In this document: piece after piece, positions 17,659 through 26,820 of the stretch | How positions within the stretch are numbered: position 1 is the stretch's first letter | How the letters are laid out: each line of letters opens with the position of its first letter | From: Planctomycetota bacterium | GTDB lineage: Bacteria > Planctomycetota > SZUA-567 > H5-PLA8 | Length of the DNA stretch: 64,000 nucleotides | Assembly (NCBI GenBank): GCA_016200135.1 | Contig: JACQFI010000002.1 | Location: 1 to 64,000 of the forward strand | Direction: 5' to 3' | Notes under the pieces: generated by a model | Told to the model about the DNA's origin: nothing | Databases searched by the model: none | The model's input: the letters and a program-made list of their open reading frames with translations, nothing else | Program-made: the position numbers and the translations under genes

Positions 17659-19677
17659 CTACACAATCTCTCCCAGCATCCGGAAGTCGATGTTCGACGG
17701 CGGCGGGCAGTCCTTCTTCGCGCGTGCGATGTAACTCGCATCGCACGGCTTGCCGTCGGCCTTGGCCATGCGCTGGCCGTGCCATTCGAACCAGATGTCG
17801 GTGAGCGTCGTCTCGCCCTCGCGAACCGTGGCGAAAGGAAAGGCGAAGAGCGGTTCCACTTCGTCCAAGCGGCCGGATTTGAGCGCCGCCAAGGCCGAGG
17901 CGATGCGGATGCGTTCGTGCCCGCGGGCTGCTTCCGGCAGTTCCTCGCAGAAGGCGCGCAGTTCGGCGTAGCGTTCGGAACGCGTGAGCTTCTGGGCGAG
18001 TTCAATGGCCAGCGCGGTTGTGCGCGGGCCCGTCTGCCATGCGCGCTTGAGGAATTCCAGTGCATCGTCGCGCTTGCCGTCGTGCCGTGCCAGCAGCGCG
18101 AGGCCGCGCAGCGCCCAGGCGTTGGCCTTCAGTTCGTTCGACTTCTCCCACGATTTGCGCGCGCCCACCCGGTCGAGGCTCTCGAGCTGCATCACGCCCA
18201 GGTGGTAATACGCGAGCCAGTGCGCGCCGCGGCCTGCGGCCATGTTGCGTTCGAGCAGCCAGCGCCATTCCTCCTGGGTCTGGAAGTGGCCAGGATCTTC
18301 GGCCTGCGCGGAGACTTCCGGCAGCGCGCCCTTCTCGATCAGATCGAGCCACGGCTGCTGCGCGGCGCCCAGCGAATCGTCGCCGAACGCGAGCTCGCGC
18401 GGAATGCGGTCCTCCTGCTTCGCGGCCTTCAGGCGGCGGCGTTCCAGCGCGCCCCAGCCGGAGCCCTTGAAGAGGACCTCCTGTACCGGGCGCACGGTCA
18501 CGCGCCCGAGTTCCTCGTGCAGCGCGTCTAGCCGCGCCTGCGGAAGCTTCTCGTCCAGCTCCGCCTGCGCCGCGCGCCAGGCGTTGGGCCAGTCGGGCGA
18601 GTGGACCTTCTTCGCGTCGGCTTCGAGCAGCCCGTAGGCCTCGGTCCACATCCACTGCGCGCGTCCGGGCATCGGCAGGCAGGTCGGCTGGACCTTGCCG
18701 AGGCCCGCCTGGATCTCCAGGTACGCGCAGCCCGGTTGCGCAAGGTACGACTGCCAGTTGCGCCCGCCTTGCGTCATCCCCCAGCAGAAGAGCTTGCGCC
18801 CCTGCAGCCGCGCGGTGCTGGCCTGCACGAGGCCGCGGCCATCGCCTTTCAGCGCCGCAATCCAAGGCCGGTTGCCGGGCTCCGGCCGGAAGTAGAACTC
18901 GCGGGCGACCGGCACGTTGGTGACGTACATCGCATCCTTGCCGAAGACCGTCGGCAGCGTGTTGATCTCCAGCGGATTATCGCCGCTGTGGTGCAGCGCG
19001 GTGTCGGAAGGCACGAGCACGCGCGTATCGGGCGTCTCGGGCGCGGCAATGTTCGACCACCAGTACATGGGGATCTCTTCGTCGTGGATGTTGATCAGGC
19101 GCACGCGCACGAAGAGGAAGCGCGAATCCGAGGGCAGGTGGAAATCGATCTGCCACGGAAACGCTTTCGCGCGGTCCCATTCGTAGATGCGCAGCGCGGG
19201 CTCGCCGTTCAAGCCTTCGATACGCGCGGCAAAGACCGGCGCGCACGTCAGATGGTAGTGCCCGAAGCAGGACGTGTTCCACTCCACGCCGCCGCTGAAC
19301 CAGGCGTTGCGCAGCGCGAGATTCGCGGGTTGCCAGACGGGATTCTTGTCGAGCAGTTCGAGGTTCCGCTCCTTATTGAAGAGCGAGACCAGCCGCCCGC
19401 CGAGTTCCGGCAGGAAGGTCGCGCGGAGGAACGCGTTCTCGAGCACCGCGGCCTTGAAAGCACGGGGCTTCTTCACGCGGTCGTAGGTGTCCAGAAGCCG
19501 GTGCGGGAGGACGCGGTACTGCGCCTTCCAGCCGACGAAGCGCCGTTCCTCATCGGGCAGGCGCGGATCGACGGGCAGCGTGAAGCTCTCCTGAACGTCG
19601 CGGAAGACCGGCAGCGGGTTCTCCGGGCCCATCGTGGCGGCGGGGATGACGTAGTCTTCCATGCGCAGGCTGGTCAC
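17659..19677 (-). CDS. DUF5107 domain protein with TPR-like C-terminus
   Basis: A 672-residue protein. The N-terminal 300 residues resemble the DUF5107/galactose-mutarotase-like fold (LRATFLPELGGRLVSLFNKE, GGVEWNTSCFGHYHLTCAPVF, PMYWWSNIAAPET). The remainder is helical and TPR-like, with repeated Trp/Ala helices (WPNAWRAAQAELDEKL, AHWLAYYHLGVMQLE, NAWALRGLALLARHDGKRDDALEFLKRAW). Proteins of this architecture are common near glycoside hydrolases and are thought to act on oligosaccharides, but the reaction is unproven. The start is set at a GTG (19677) because AAGAAGGAG lies 6 bases before it. A Met five codons later is an alternative. No signal peptide is seen. Confidence 0.8.
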   Translation of the reverse strand: MTSLRMEDYVIPAATMGPENPLPVFRDVQESFTLPVDPRLPDEERRFVGWKAQYRVLPHRLLDTYDRVKKPRAFKAAVLENAFLRATFLPELGGRLVSLFNKERNLELLDKNPVWQPANLALRNAWFSGGVEWNTSCFGHYHLTCAPVFAARIEGLNGEPALRIYEWDRAKAFPWQIDFHLPSDSRFLFVRVRLINIHDEEIPMYWWSNIAAPETPDTRVLVPSDTALHHSGDNPLEINTLPTVFGKDAMYVTNVPVAREFYFRPEPGNRPWIAALKGDGRGLVQASTARLQGRKLFCWGMTQGGRNWQSYLAQPGCAYLEIQAGLGKVQPTCLPMPGRAQWMWTEAYGLLEADAKKVHSPDWPNAWRAAQAELDEKLPQARLDALHEELGRVTVRPVQEVLFKGSGWGALERRRLKAAKQEDRIPRELAFGDDSLGAAQQPWLDLIEKGALPEVSAQAEDPGHFQTQEEWRWLLERNMAAGRGAHWLAYYHLGVMQLESLDRVGARKSWEKSNELKANAWALRGLALLARHDGKRDDALEFLKRAWQTGPRTTALAIELAQKLTRSERYAELRAFCEELPEAARGHERIRIASALAALKSGRLDEVEPLFAFPFATVREGETTLTDIWFEWHGQRMAKADGKPCDASYIARAKKDCPPPSNIDFRMLGEIV

Positions 19678-19923
19678 GGCGGACTCCTTCTTGGGTTCGT
19701 CGAGGCAGTCCCGAGAGGATAGCCAGCGGCTGTGGGGATGCAATCGCGCCGCGGGATGGCAGCGGGTTCGGGAAGGCTTCATTTCCAAGCCATGAATTCT
19801 TCAACTCCACGCCCTACCTTCGTTTGAATCTCGCGCCACGCGCCCTAGTCTTGGCACATGCCGCCGCTTTACGATCCGGTTCGGCGCTGTTTTTTCTGGG
19901 TTTATCCAGGGTGGGTCTTTCGA

Positions 19924-21798
19924 ATGGCATCCAGCGGCGCGCACGTCCATCATGTCCTGCACACCATCGCAAAGCGGTTGGCCTCGGCTACGGGCCTCGC
20001 CGAGGACGCGGCGCTGAACATGCTCCGCCCGCCGCCCAAGGCGGGCATGGGCGATTACGCCTTCCCGTGCTTCGAACTCGCCAAGCAGAAGAAGAAAGCG
20101 CCGCCGGAACTCGCGCAGGAACTCGCGCACGCGCTCATTCGCGACACGGAACTCGCGCAAGTGGTTCACCGCGTCGAGGCCGAGGGGCCGTTCCTGAACT
20201 TCCACGCGCAGCGCGGCGTGCTCTGCTCGGCCATCCTGCGCAAGGTCTGCGATCCTACGCAACCGTACGGCGAGAGCAGCGAGGGTGCGGGAAAGACGAT
20301 GGTCATTGAATTCAGTTCACCGAACATCGCCAAGCCCTTCCACGTCGGCCACATGATGACGACGGTACTGGGAGCGTCCCTCGTCCGAATCCTCAAACTC
20401 CTCGGCTACACGACCGTGAGCGTAAACCACCTCGGCGACTGGGGCACGCAATGCGGCTACCAGTTCCTTGCATGGCAGAAGCAGGAACCCGATACGCGCG
20501 AAAAGCAGCTTGCCGCGCGCGGCATCGATTATCTTGCGGAACTCTACATTGAGATCAACATCCCTGGCAAGCACCTCAAAGTGCTCGAAGAAAAGCTCCT
20601 GGACAAGAACATCGCTGTCCAGCCGGATATCCGGAGCAAAATCGAGTCCGAGATAGCCCAGGTCAAGCCGGAAGCCGATGGCCTGGAACAGCAGGCGCGG
20701 GCGCTGTTCAAGAACCTAGAAGACGGCGATCCGGAACTTCGCGCGCTCTGGCAGCGCATGCGAGACGTTACGGTTATTTCGCTGAACAAGACCTACCTGC
20801 GACTCGGTATTGCCTTCGACAGCGATGCAGGCGAGGCCTTTTACGAGCCCTATGTGAAGGAACTGGTGAAGGACCTGAAGGAACGCGGCGTGCTGGTGCA
20901 GAGCGAAGGCGCATGGGTGATCCCGCTCGAAGAGCCCGGCGCCAAGCGCAAACGGCCGCCCTGTATCATCATCAAGCGTGACGGAGCGACCAAGTACGAA
21001 ACGCGCGACCTGGCTGCTGCCATCTACCGCAAGAAGACCTACAATTTCGCTAAGAACATTTACGTGGTGGATTCTCGCCAGAGCGACCACTTTTCCGGCT
21101 TCTTCAAAGCTCTCGAAAAGGCTGGCTACGGCTGGTCAATGAAGGATTGCGTTCACGTTCCCTTTGGCACCATGAAAGTAATCGAAGACGGCCTCATAAA
21201 GAACATGACCACGCGCGGCGGAACGATGGTCTCGCTGCATGAAGTCCTGGATTCCATGGTCGAGATCGTTCGAAAGATTGTGGAGGAAAAAAATCCGAAC
21301 CTGACCGGAGAACAACGCCAAATCGTGGCTGAGGCCGTCGGCGTCGGCGCAATTGTCTTCTGGGTACAGTCGCGCAGACGGCTCAGCGATATCGTCTTTG
21401 ACTGGAAGCTTGCGACGAGCCCCGATGGCGACACGGGCCCGTACGTCCAGTACACCCACGCGCGTGCGTGCAGCATCCTACGCAAGTTCGGCGCAAGCGT
21501 GCCGCTTCAGGCGGACCTCACACTACTGCAGGAACCGGAAGAACTAGCGGTCTGCAAGTCGCTCGAGCGTTTCCCGGAAGTGCTTAAAGATTCCGCCGAA
21601 GGCTACGAGCCCTCGATGCTTGCGACGTGGCTGCTCGAAACCTCGCGCGCCTTTAACGACTTCTACAACCGGCATCAGGTGCTGAAGGCCGAGAGCATGC
21701 CGCTGATGCAGGCGCGGCTGGTGCTCGTCGATGCGACGCGCGCGATGCTAGCCAAGGGGCTGAACTTACTGGGGATTCAAGCGCCTGATGAGATGTGA
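19924..21798 (+). CDS. argS: Arginyl-tRNA synthetase
   Basis: A class I aminoacyl-tRNA synthetase of about 624 residues that charges tRNA-Arg. The N-terminal additional domain is followed by the HIGH-type motif in SSPNIAKPFHVGHMMTTVLG, then NHLGDWGTQCGY, the KMSKS-region equivalent MTTRGGTMVSL, and DTGPYVQYTHARACSILRK before the anticodon-binding helical domain. The start is uncertain: ATG at 19924 is used here because the in-frame ATG at 19858 adds an atypical hydrophobic leader (CFFWVYPGWVF). It is divergent from the DUF5107 gene. An insert at residues about 190-250 (EEKLLDKNIAVQPDI) is helical and typical of longer ArgRS forms. Confidence 0.94.
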   Translation: MASSGAHVHHVLHTIAKRLASATGLAEDAALNMLRPPPKAGMGDYAFPCFELAKQKKKAPPELAQELAHALIRDTELAQVVHRVEAEGPFLNFHAQRGVLCSAILRKVCDPTQPYGESSEGAGKTMVIEFSSPNIAKPFHVGHMMTTVLGASLVRILKLLGYTTVSVNHLGDWGTQCGYQFLAWQKQEPDTREKQLAARGIDYLAELYIEINIPGKHLKVLEEKLLDKNIAVQPDIRSKIESEIAQVKPEADGLEQQARALFKNLEDGDPELRALWQRMRDVTVISLNKTYLRLGIAFDSDAGEAFYEPYVKELVKDLKERGVLVQSEGAWVIPLEEPGAKRKRPPCIIIKRDGATKYETRDLAAAIYRKKTYNFAKNIYVVDSRQSDHFSGFFKALEKAGYGWSMKDCVHVPFGTMKVIEDGLIKNMTTRGGTMVSLHEVLDSMVEIVRKIVEEKNPNLTGEQRQIVAEAVGVGAIVFWVQSRRRLSDIVFDWKLATSPDGDTGPYVQYTHARACSILRKFGASVPLQADLTLLQEPEELAVCKSLERFPEVLKDSAEGYEPSMLATWLLETSRAFNDFYNRHQVLKAESMPLMQARLVLVDATRAMLAKGLNLLGIQAPDEM

Positions 21799-21800
21799 GG

Positions 21801-21876
21801 CGTAACGCGTAATACGTAAAACGTAAGTACGGCATTCGCGGTCGACACCTTCGGGATTTCGCTATACGTTTTACGG
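21801..21876. repeat. Intergenic ACGTAAAACGTA-type repeat with hairpin
   Basis: A run of related words (CGTAACGCGTAATACGTAAA) is followed by an exact 11-bp inverted repeat: CGTAAAACGTA (21815-21825) with TACGTTTTACG (21865-21875). It lies between argS and the DAHP synthase gene, on whose ribosome-binding site it abuts. It could serve as a terminator for argS or as a leader structure for the next gene. Confidence 0.6.
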
Positions 21877-21884
21877 AGGAAAAC

Positions 21885-22904
21885 ATGCTCATCGTTTTAA
21901 AACCCGACGCCACGCCCGCTCAAGCCGAGCGCGTCTGCGAAGAGATCCGCCGCCTGGGCTTTCAGCCGCACCCGATGCCGGGCGCGGGGCGCACGGCCAT
22001 CGGCATTACGGGCAACAAGGGCCCGGTCAACGCGCTGCCGTTCGAGTCACTCGCCGGCGTGGACCAGTGCATCCCCGTTACCAAAGGTTACAAGCTCGTC
22101 CTGCGCGAGATGAAGCCCGAGGGCACGCGCTTCAAGATCAAGGGCACGGAAGTCGGCGGCGGGAAAAACTTCACCATCATCGCGGGGCCGTGCTCCGTGG
22201 AATCCACCAAACAGATGGAGACCGTCGCGAAGTTCCTGAAAGACCTGGGCGTGAACATCCTGCGCGGCGGGGCGTTCAAGCCGCGCACGAGCCCCTACAG
22301 CTTCCAGGGCCTGGAATCCGAAGGGCTCGCGATTCTCAAGGACATCGGCGACCGCTTCAAGATCGCGACGATCACCGAAGTGATGGACACCGGCGCGGTG
22401 GAAGACGTGAGCGCTGCGGCGGACGTGCTCCAGATCGGCGCGCGCAACATGCAGAACTTCTCGCTGCTTAAGCGCGTCGGCAAGGCCAAGAAACCGGTCT
22501 TCCTCAAGCGCGGCATGTCGGCGACGCTCGAAGAGTTCCTCCTCGCGGCCGAGTACGTGCTCCACGGCGGCAACAACCACGCGATCCTGTGCGAGCGCGG
22601 CGTGCGGACCTTCGCGGACCATGCGCGCAACACACTCGACCTGTCCATCGTTCCCAGCGTGCAGAAGCTCTCGCATCTGCCGATCTTCGTCGATCCGAGC
22701 CACGCCATCGGGAAGCGCGAATACATCGAACCCATGGCTAAAGCGGCGCTGGCTTGCGGAGCCGATGGGCTTATGGTTGAAGTTACGCCCGACCCGGACC
22801 ATGCGCTCTCAGACGGCGCCCAAACATTGAATTTCAAGGGCTTCGAGAAGTTGATACAAGCACTGAAGCCCATGGCGGAACTATTGGGAAGGAAGATCAA
22901 TTAG
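21885..22904 (+). CDS. aroF: 3-deoxy-7-phosphoheptulonate (DAHP) synthase, AroA-I-beta type
   Basis: A 339-residue enzyme that condenses phosphoenolpyruvate and erythrose-4-phosphate, the first step of aromatic amino acid synthesis. The N-terminal 70 residues form a ferredoxin/ACT-like regulatory domain (MLIVLKPDATPAQAERVCEE). The barrel starts with FTIIAGPCSVES and contains LRGGAFKPRTSPYSFQG, LKRGMSATLEEFLLAAEYV and the metal-binding PIFVDPSHAIGKREYI. This layout is that of Thermotoga- and Bacillus-type type I-beta synthases, in which the small domain mediates feedback inhibition. A strong ribosome-binding site (GGAGGA) sits next to the hairpin repeat upstream. Confidence 0.95.
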   Translation: MLIVLKPDATPAQAERVCEEIRRLGFQPHPMPGAGRTAIGITGNKGPVNALPFESLAGVDQCIPVTKGYKLVLREMKPEGTRFKIKGTEVGGGKNFTIIAGPCSVESTKQMETVAKFLKDLGVNILRGGAFKPRTSPYSFQGLESEGLAILKDIGDRFKIATITEVMDTGAVEDVSAAADVLQIGARNMQNFSLLKRVGKAKKPVFLKRGMSATLEEFLLAAEYVLHGGNNHAILCERGVRTFADHARNTLDLSIVPSVQKLSHLPIFVDPSHAIGKREYIEPMAKAALACGADGLMVEVTPDPDHALSDGAQTLNFKGFEKLIQALKPMAELLGRKIN

Positions 22905-23022
22905 GGAGATTGTCGCAAGGCACCTCGTGTCCTAAGCGTTAAACGTAGGGATATTGTCCGATACCCGTACTGTTGCGCCACAAGGTAGTTAGATAGAATG
23001 CATCGTTGGGGGGATTCCGCTC

Positions 23023-23874
23023 ATGCCTGCGCTGGAAGCTGAACGCATTGGTGAAACGCTGTGGATCGTCGGAAACGTGGACCGCTCGATGGAGAAGGAC
23101 CTCACCACGGCGCTCGAGAAATTCGTCCAGGACGTACCGGCGGCCAAGCAGATCGTGGATATGACGAACGTCGCGTATTTCGCGAGTTCCGCGGCGAAGG
23201 TGTTGATCGGCGTCGCGCAGGACGTCGAGACGAAAGGGGCGAAGCTGAAGGTCCGTTCGTCCATGCCGGTGGTCCAGACGCTGAACCTGCTGGGCGCGAA
23301 GTCGTGGCTTGAGATCGAGGCGTTCCAGAAACCGAACCCCAAGCCGGCCTCTCCTCCCCCGCCCGCGACGAAGACGTCCGCGACCGGACTGATGCCGGCG
23401 TCGCGTTCCTCGGGCACAGGTATTCAACCGGCGAACAAGCCCGCGTCCGCCGCGAACTCCGGCAGCGCGGCAAGCTATGTCCCGACCGTGCAGCTCAAGC
23501 CGGATACACCCAAGTCCAACACGGCGCTCGCGCCTAAATCGCCTAGCAGCGGCATCACGAGCATCGCCAAGGCCGGCACGAGCGGCGTACGCCCCGCGGT
23601 AAGCGGCACCTCTTCTACCGACGACGCCGCCGCAGGCGCGGCGGAACGCGCGGGCGCGCTGCTGATCGAAGACGACCAGGACATCGCGGAAGCCTACGGC
23701 GTGCTGCGCGAACTCGTCGTGATGGCCACGTACACGTTTCATTTCACCGCAGGCAGCGATCTCACCGGCAAGATCCTCGACCATATCGAGGGTCCGTGGA
23801 TCCTCATCGACACGCGCGGCGCACGGCGCATGGTCAACATCTCGCACGTCTCGAGCATCGACATTCTGGCGTAA
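23023..23874 (+). CDS. STAS domain protein with Sm-like C-terminal segment
   Basis: A 283-residue protein in three parts. Residues 1-100 are a STAS/anti-anti-sigma-type domain (GETLWIVGNVDRSMEKDLTTAL, VDMTNVAYFASSAAKVLIGV), whose phosphoacceptor loop reads YFASSAAK. Residues 100-205 are a Pro/Ser/Thr-rich flexible linker. The last 75 residues are small, beta-rich and start with YGVLRELVVMATYTFHF, then SDLTGKILDHIEGPWILIDT. Their pattern loosely resembles an Sm/Hfq-like barrel, but I am not sure. STAS proteins relay phosphorylation-dependent binding, often with a PP2C or anti-sigma partner, and none is adjacent here. A GGGGGGA stretch precedes the start. Confidence 0.72.
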   Translation: MPALEAERIGETLWIVGNVDRSMEKDLTTALEKFVQDVPAAKQIVDMTNVAYFASSAAKVLIGVAQDVETKGAKLKVRSSMPVVQTLNLLGAKSWLEIEAFQKPNPKPASPPPPATKTSATGLMPASRSSGTGIQPANKPASAANSGSAASYVPTVQLKPDTPKSNTALAPKSPSSGITSIAKAGTSGVRPAVSGTSSTDDAAAGAAERAGALLIEDDQDIAEAYGVLRELVVMATYTFHFTAGSDLTGKILDHIEGPWILIDTRGARRMVNISHVSSIDILA

Positions 23875-23972
23875 GACCCGTCCGTTTCTTACGCGCGCCC
23901 TTTCCTCGCCCCTAGGGCCTGCCGCCGCTAGAATGCGCTTGCATGCCAGTGTGCCCTTCGCGGGAGAAACGC

Positions 23973-25187
23973 ATGACCGAAATCGAACTCTGGTCCAAGG
24001 CTTCCGAAGCCGAGGCCCCGCGCCTTACCGAGATCCGCCGCCATCTGCATCAGCATCCCGAACTGGGCTTCGAGGAATTCGAGACGAGCAAGCTGGTGAT
24101 CCGCGAACTCGAGAGCCTCGAGATGGACGTTCATACCGGCTACGCCAAAGGCACCGGCGTGGTGGCGATCCTGCGCGGCACGGCGCCCGGAGCCGACGCG
24201 AAAGACGCGCGCGCCGTCGCGCTGCGCGCAGATATGGACGGCCTGCCCATCCTCGAAGAATCGGGCCTGCCGTACGCCTCAAAAGTTTCAGGCAAGATGC
24301 ACGCCTGCGGGCACGACGGCCATACCACGACGCTGCTCGGCGCGGCGAAAGTGCTCTCCAAGAACCGCGCGCGCCTGAAGGGCACGGTCGTCTTCTGCTT
24401 TCAGCCCGCCGAAGAGAACGGCGGCGGCGGGCGCTACATGGTCGAGGAAGGCGCGCTCGAGAATCCCAAGTGCTCGGCGGCCTTCGCCCTGCACGGCATT
24501 CCGTCGCTGCCGTTGGGCCACGTGGGCGTGAAATCTGGCCCCTCGCACGCCGCGAGCGACGGCTTCCGCATTCTGATCCGGGGCCGCGGCGGCCATGGCG
24601 CCGCGCCGCACATGACCATCGACCCGATCGTGCTCGGTGCGCGGGTGGTGGAAGCGTTGCAGAGCGTGGTCAGCCGCGAGGTCAACCCCCTCGAGTCGGC
24701 CGTGGTGACCATCGGCGCCATCCACGCGGGCGTCGCGCGCAACGTCATTCCGGACACGCTGGAGATGCTCGGGACCATTCGCAGCCTGAAAGACGACGTG
24801 CGCCGCAAGGTTCAGGCGGCGGTGAAGCGCACGGCCGAAGGCATCTGCCTGGCCGGCGGCGCGACGGCGGACGTCGAGATCAGGGACGGTTACCCGGTGA
24901 TGGTCAACGACCCCGCCGCGGCGAAGTTCGTGCTCGACGTGGCGCGTGAGAGTCTCGGTGGCGAAAAAGTAAGAGAGATCGCCGCGCCCACGATGGGCGG
25001 CGAAGACTTCGGATATTTCTTGCAGAAGGTGCCCGGCGCGATGTTCCGCCTGGGCGTGGCGACGCGCGAGAACTACCCGTCGCTGCACAATCCCGGCTTC
25101 GACTTCAGCGACGCCGCGATCCCGGTCGGCGTCGCGCTGTTCTGCCGTATCGCCGAACGGTACCTGCGCGACGGACTGTTGAGCTAA
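23973..25187 (+). CDS. M20 family amidohydrolase (N-acyl-amino-acid/IAA-amino-acid hydrolase type)
   Basis: A 404-residue zinc/manganese amidohydrolase. Seen in order: RRHLHQHPELGFEEFET, ALRADMDGLPI, the metal-binding MHACGHDGHTTTLLG, FQPAEENGGGGRYMVEEG with the catalytic Glu, the dimerisation domain (GRGGHGAAPHMTIDP), and the last metal histidine in YPSLHNPGFDF. It has the family's usual length and all ligands. It probably cleaves N-acyl amino acids or related amides in the cytoplasm. The start at 23973 has GGGAGAA upstream and is preferred to an ATG 30 bases earlier. It converges with the AEC carrier gene, with 9 bp between them. Confidence 0.92.
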   Translation: MTEIELWSKASEAEAPRLTEIRRHLHQHPELGFEEFETSKLVIRELESLEMDVHTGYAKGTGVVAILRGTAPGADAKDARAVALRADMDGLPILEESGLPYASKVSGKMHACGHDGHTTTLLGAAKVLSKNRARLKGTVVFCFQPAEENGGGGRYMVEEGALENPKCSAAFALHGIPSLPLGHVGVKSGPSHAASDGFRILIRGRGGHGAAPHMTIDPIVLGARVVEALQSVVSREVNPLESAVVTIGAIHAGVARNVIPDTLEMLGTIRSLKDDVRRKVQAAVKRTAEGICLAGGATADVEIRDGYPVMVNDPAAAKFVLDVARESLGGEKVREIAAPTMGGEDFGYFLQKVPGAMFRLGVATRENYPSLHNPGFDFSDAAIPVGVALFCRIAERYLRDGLLS

Positions 25188-25196
25188 CGCAGCGGG

Positions 25197-26234
25197 TCAG
25201 TGCATGACCAGGCGGTCCAGAAAATCTCCCTGCGCGAGGAAGATCACGAGCGTCAGCGTGAGCGGCGAGAAGAGCGTGCCGTAGAAGATCGAGCGCGCCA
25301 GATAGCCCGGGTGATTGTCGAACTCGAGGCAGAGCAGCATGCTGTTCACCGCTGACGGCAGCCCCGAGCTGATCCACAAACCCTGCGCTAGAAAACCTTC
25401 GATGCCCAGCGCGTAAATAAGACCCAGGCCCAGCGCAGGGCCCGCAAGCAGCCGCATGCCGACGCTCACGCGCACCGGGTAGCGCGTCTCGCCGGGCTTG
25501 ACCAGCGCCAACTGCGCGCCGAGCGTCAGCAGCGCCAGGCCGATAAACGAGTCTTTGATGTAGCCCGCGGCGTCCCAGAAAGGCTTGAACGCCCGCGCCA
25601 CGGCCGGAGCGTCGTCGCCCAGCAGGTGCCGCACGAGCACGATCAGCAGCGCCGCCGAGAGCGCGTACAGCGGCGGAAAACGCGCGATCTGGCGGAAGAC
25701 CTCGGGCCAAGACCGGTGCGAGCGGCCGCCCGTGGCGAGCAAAATGCCGACGGTAAAGGTCATGATGTTTTGTCCGACCATCACGAACACCTCGGTCGCC
25801 CTCGCCTGGTCGCTTAAGTGCATGGCGCGGAAGGCCAAGTCCTGCAAAGGCAGCCCGTAGTTGCCCGCATTGTAAAACATCATGGACATCATCATGGCGT
25901 TGTGCTGGTCGCGCGGAACATCCAGCCCGAGCGCGAGCAGCTTGGCGAGCAGGGCCATGCAGCCCACCATGCAGACGGTAAAGAGAAAGCCGTGCGCGGC
26001 CTCGGCGAGCGGCAGGTTCGATCCGACCACCGAGTAAAAGATGATGCCCGGCACGCAGAACGTGAAATTGATGCGCGAGAGCGTCTGCGCATCCAGGCCC
26101 ACGCGGCGCTGGATGAAGAAGCCCACGCCGATCAGCAGCAGCATCGGGAAGACGATGAAATAGAAGATCGAACCGAGTTGCGCGGCCATCTCTGTAGGCG
26201 CGAGTGCCAGCGGGCCGCTTAAGAGACATGTCAT
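25197..26234 (-). CDS. AEC (auxin efflux carrier) family transporter
   Basis: An inner-membrane carrier of 345 residues (330 if the Met at 26189 is used) with about ten hydrophobic segments in two inverted halves, typical of the AEC family. The family motifs are the N-terminal FPMLLLIGVGFFIQRR, FYNAGNYGLPL in the broken helix of the first half, and LPSAVNSMLLCLEF in the second half. Characterised relatives carry malate, other organic anions or auxin-like acids. Substrate is not predictable here. The 26234 start has AGGA upstream at long spacing, and the 26189 start gives a more usual family length. It is divergent from clpS. Confidence 0.85.
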   Translation of the reverse strand: MTCLLSGPLALAPTEMAAQLGSIFYFIVFPMLLLIGVGFFIQRRVGLDAQTLSRINFTFCVPGIIFYSVVGSNLPLAEAAHGFLFTVCMVGCMALLAKLLALGLDVPRDQHNAMMMSMMFYNAGNYGLPLQDLAFRAMHLSDQARATEVFVMVGQNIMTFTVGILLATGGRSHRSWPEVFRQIARFPPLYALSAALLIVLVRHLLGDDAPAVARAFKPFWDAAGYIKDSFIGLALLTLGAQLALVKPGETRYPVRVSVGMRLLAGPALGLGLIYALGIEGFLAQGLWISSGLPSAVNSMLLCLEFDNHPGYLARSIFYGTLFSPLTLTLVIFLAQGDFLDRLVMH

Positions 26235-26402
26235 GCCGGATGGATTCCTCGCGCGGCGCCGCCAGCCTCTGGCTTGCGCGCCGGATTCGGGTACAAACAA
26301 TGCTGGGAGCGGATGAAGTGTAACGGATCGCACGCGCGGACAAAGTCGAAAGCGGCGCCCGCCGCGCGAGAACGGCCCGCGTAACACTCGCGCACCATTC
26401 GC

Positions 26403-26750
26403 ATGGAGAAGCTACCCACGCGCCTCGCCGCCGATCCGACCCCTGCGCCCGCCGCGCCCAAGGTCTCTCCTGCGCTCGACACGGAGACCACCTCGCGGCT
26501 CGTGCCGATGTTTCGCGTCATGATCCACAACGATCCGGTAACGCCCATGGATTTCGTCGTCGCGCTCCTGCGCACGGTCTTTCGAAAAGATATCCGGGAA
26601 GCGGTCGCGATCATGATGGAAGCGCATACGTCGAATGCGGCGCTGGTGACGGTCTTGCCGCTCGAAGAGGCCGAACACCGCGTCGACCACGCGCACAGCC
26701 TCGCGCGCACGGCCAAGTTTCCGCTCACGTTCACGCTGGAGCCGGAGTAG
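26403..26750 (+). CDS. clpS: ATP-dependent Clp protease adaptor ClpS
   Basis: A 115-residue protein. After a disordered Pro/Ala-rich N-terminal arm (about 35 residues), the ClpS core reads FRVMIHNDPVTPMDFVVALL, then AVAIMMEAHTSNAALVTVLP and AEHRVDHAHSLARTAKFPL. ClpS binds N-degron substrates and delivers them to ClpAP. The canonical NDD of the substrate pocket appears as NDP (Asn42-Asp43-Pro44), one residue different. The glycine of the H(T/S)xG motif is replaced (HTSNAAL). These changes may shift specificity, so an atypical ClpS is possible. No clpA is visible nearby. Confidence 0.85.
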   Translation: MEKLPTRLAADPTPAPAAPKVSPALDTETTSRLVPMFRVMIHNDPVTPMDFVVALLRTVFRKDIREAVAIMMEAHTSNAALVTVLPLEEAEHRVDHAHSLARTAKFPLTFTLEPE

Positions 26751-26760
26751 CTCGAAATAG

Positions 26761-26784
26761 CCGGTTACCCATTACCCAATTACC
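26761..26784. repeat. Short intergenic TTACCCA word repeat
   Basis: Three back-to-back related words (GGTTACCC, ATTACCC, AATTACC) lie between clpS and the DCC gene. The style matches the other word repeats in the window. No hairpin partner is seen. Confidence 0.35.
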
Positions 26785-26820
26785 TTTTGTCTGCGGCCGT
26801 AAACCGTGGATAATGATGGT

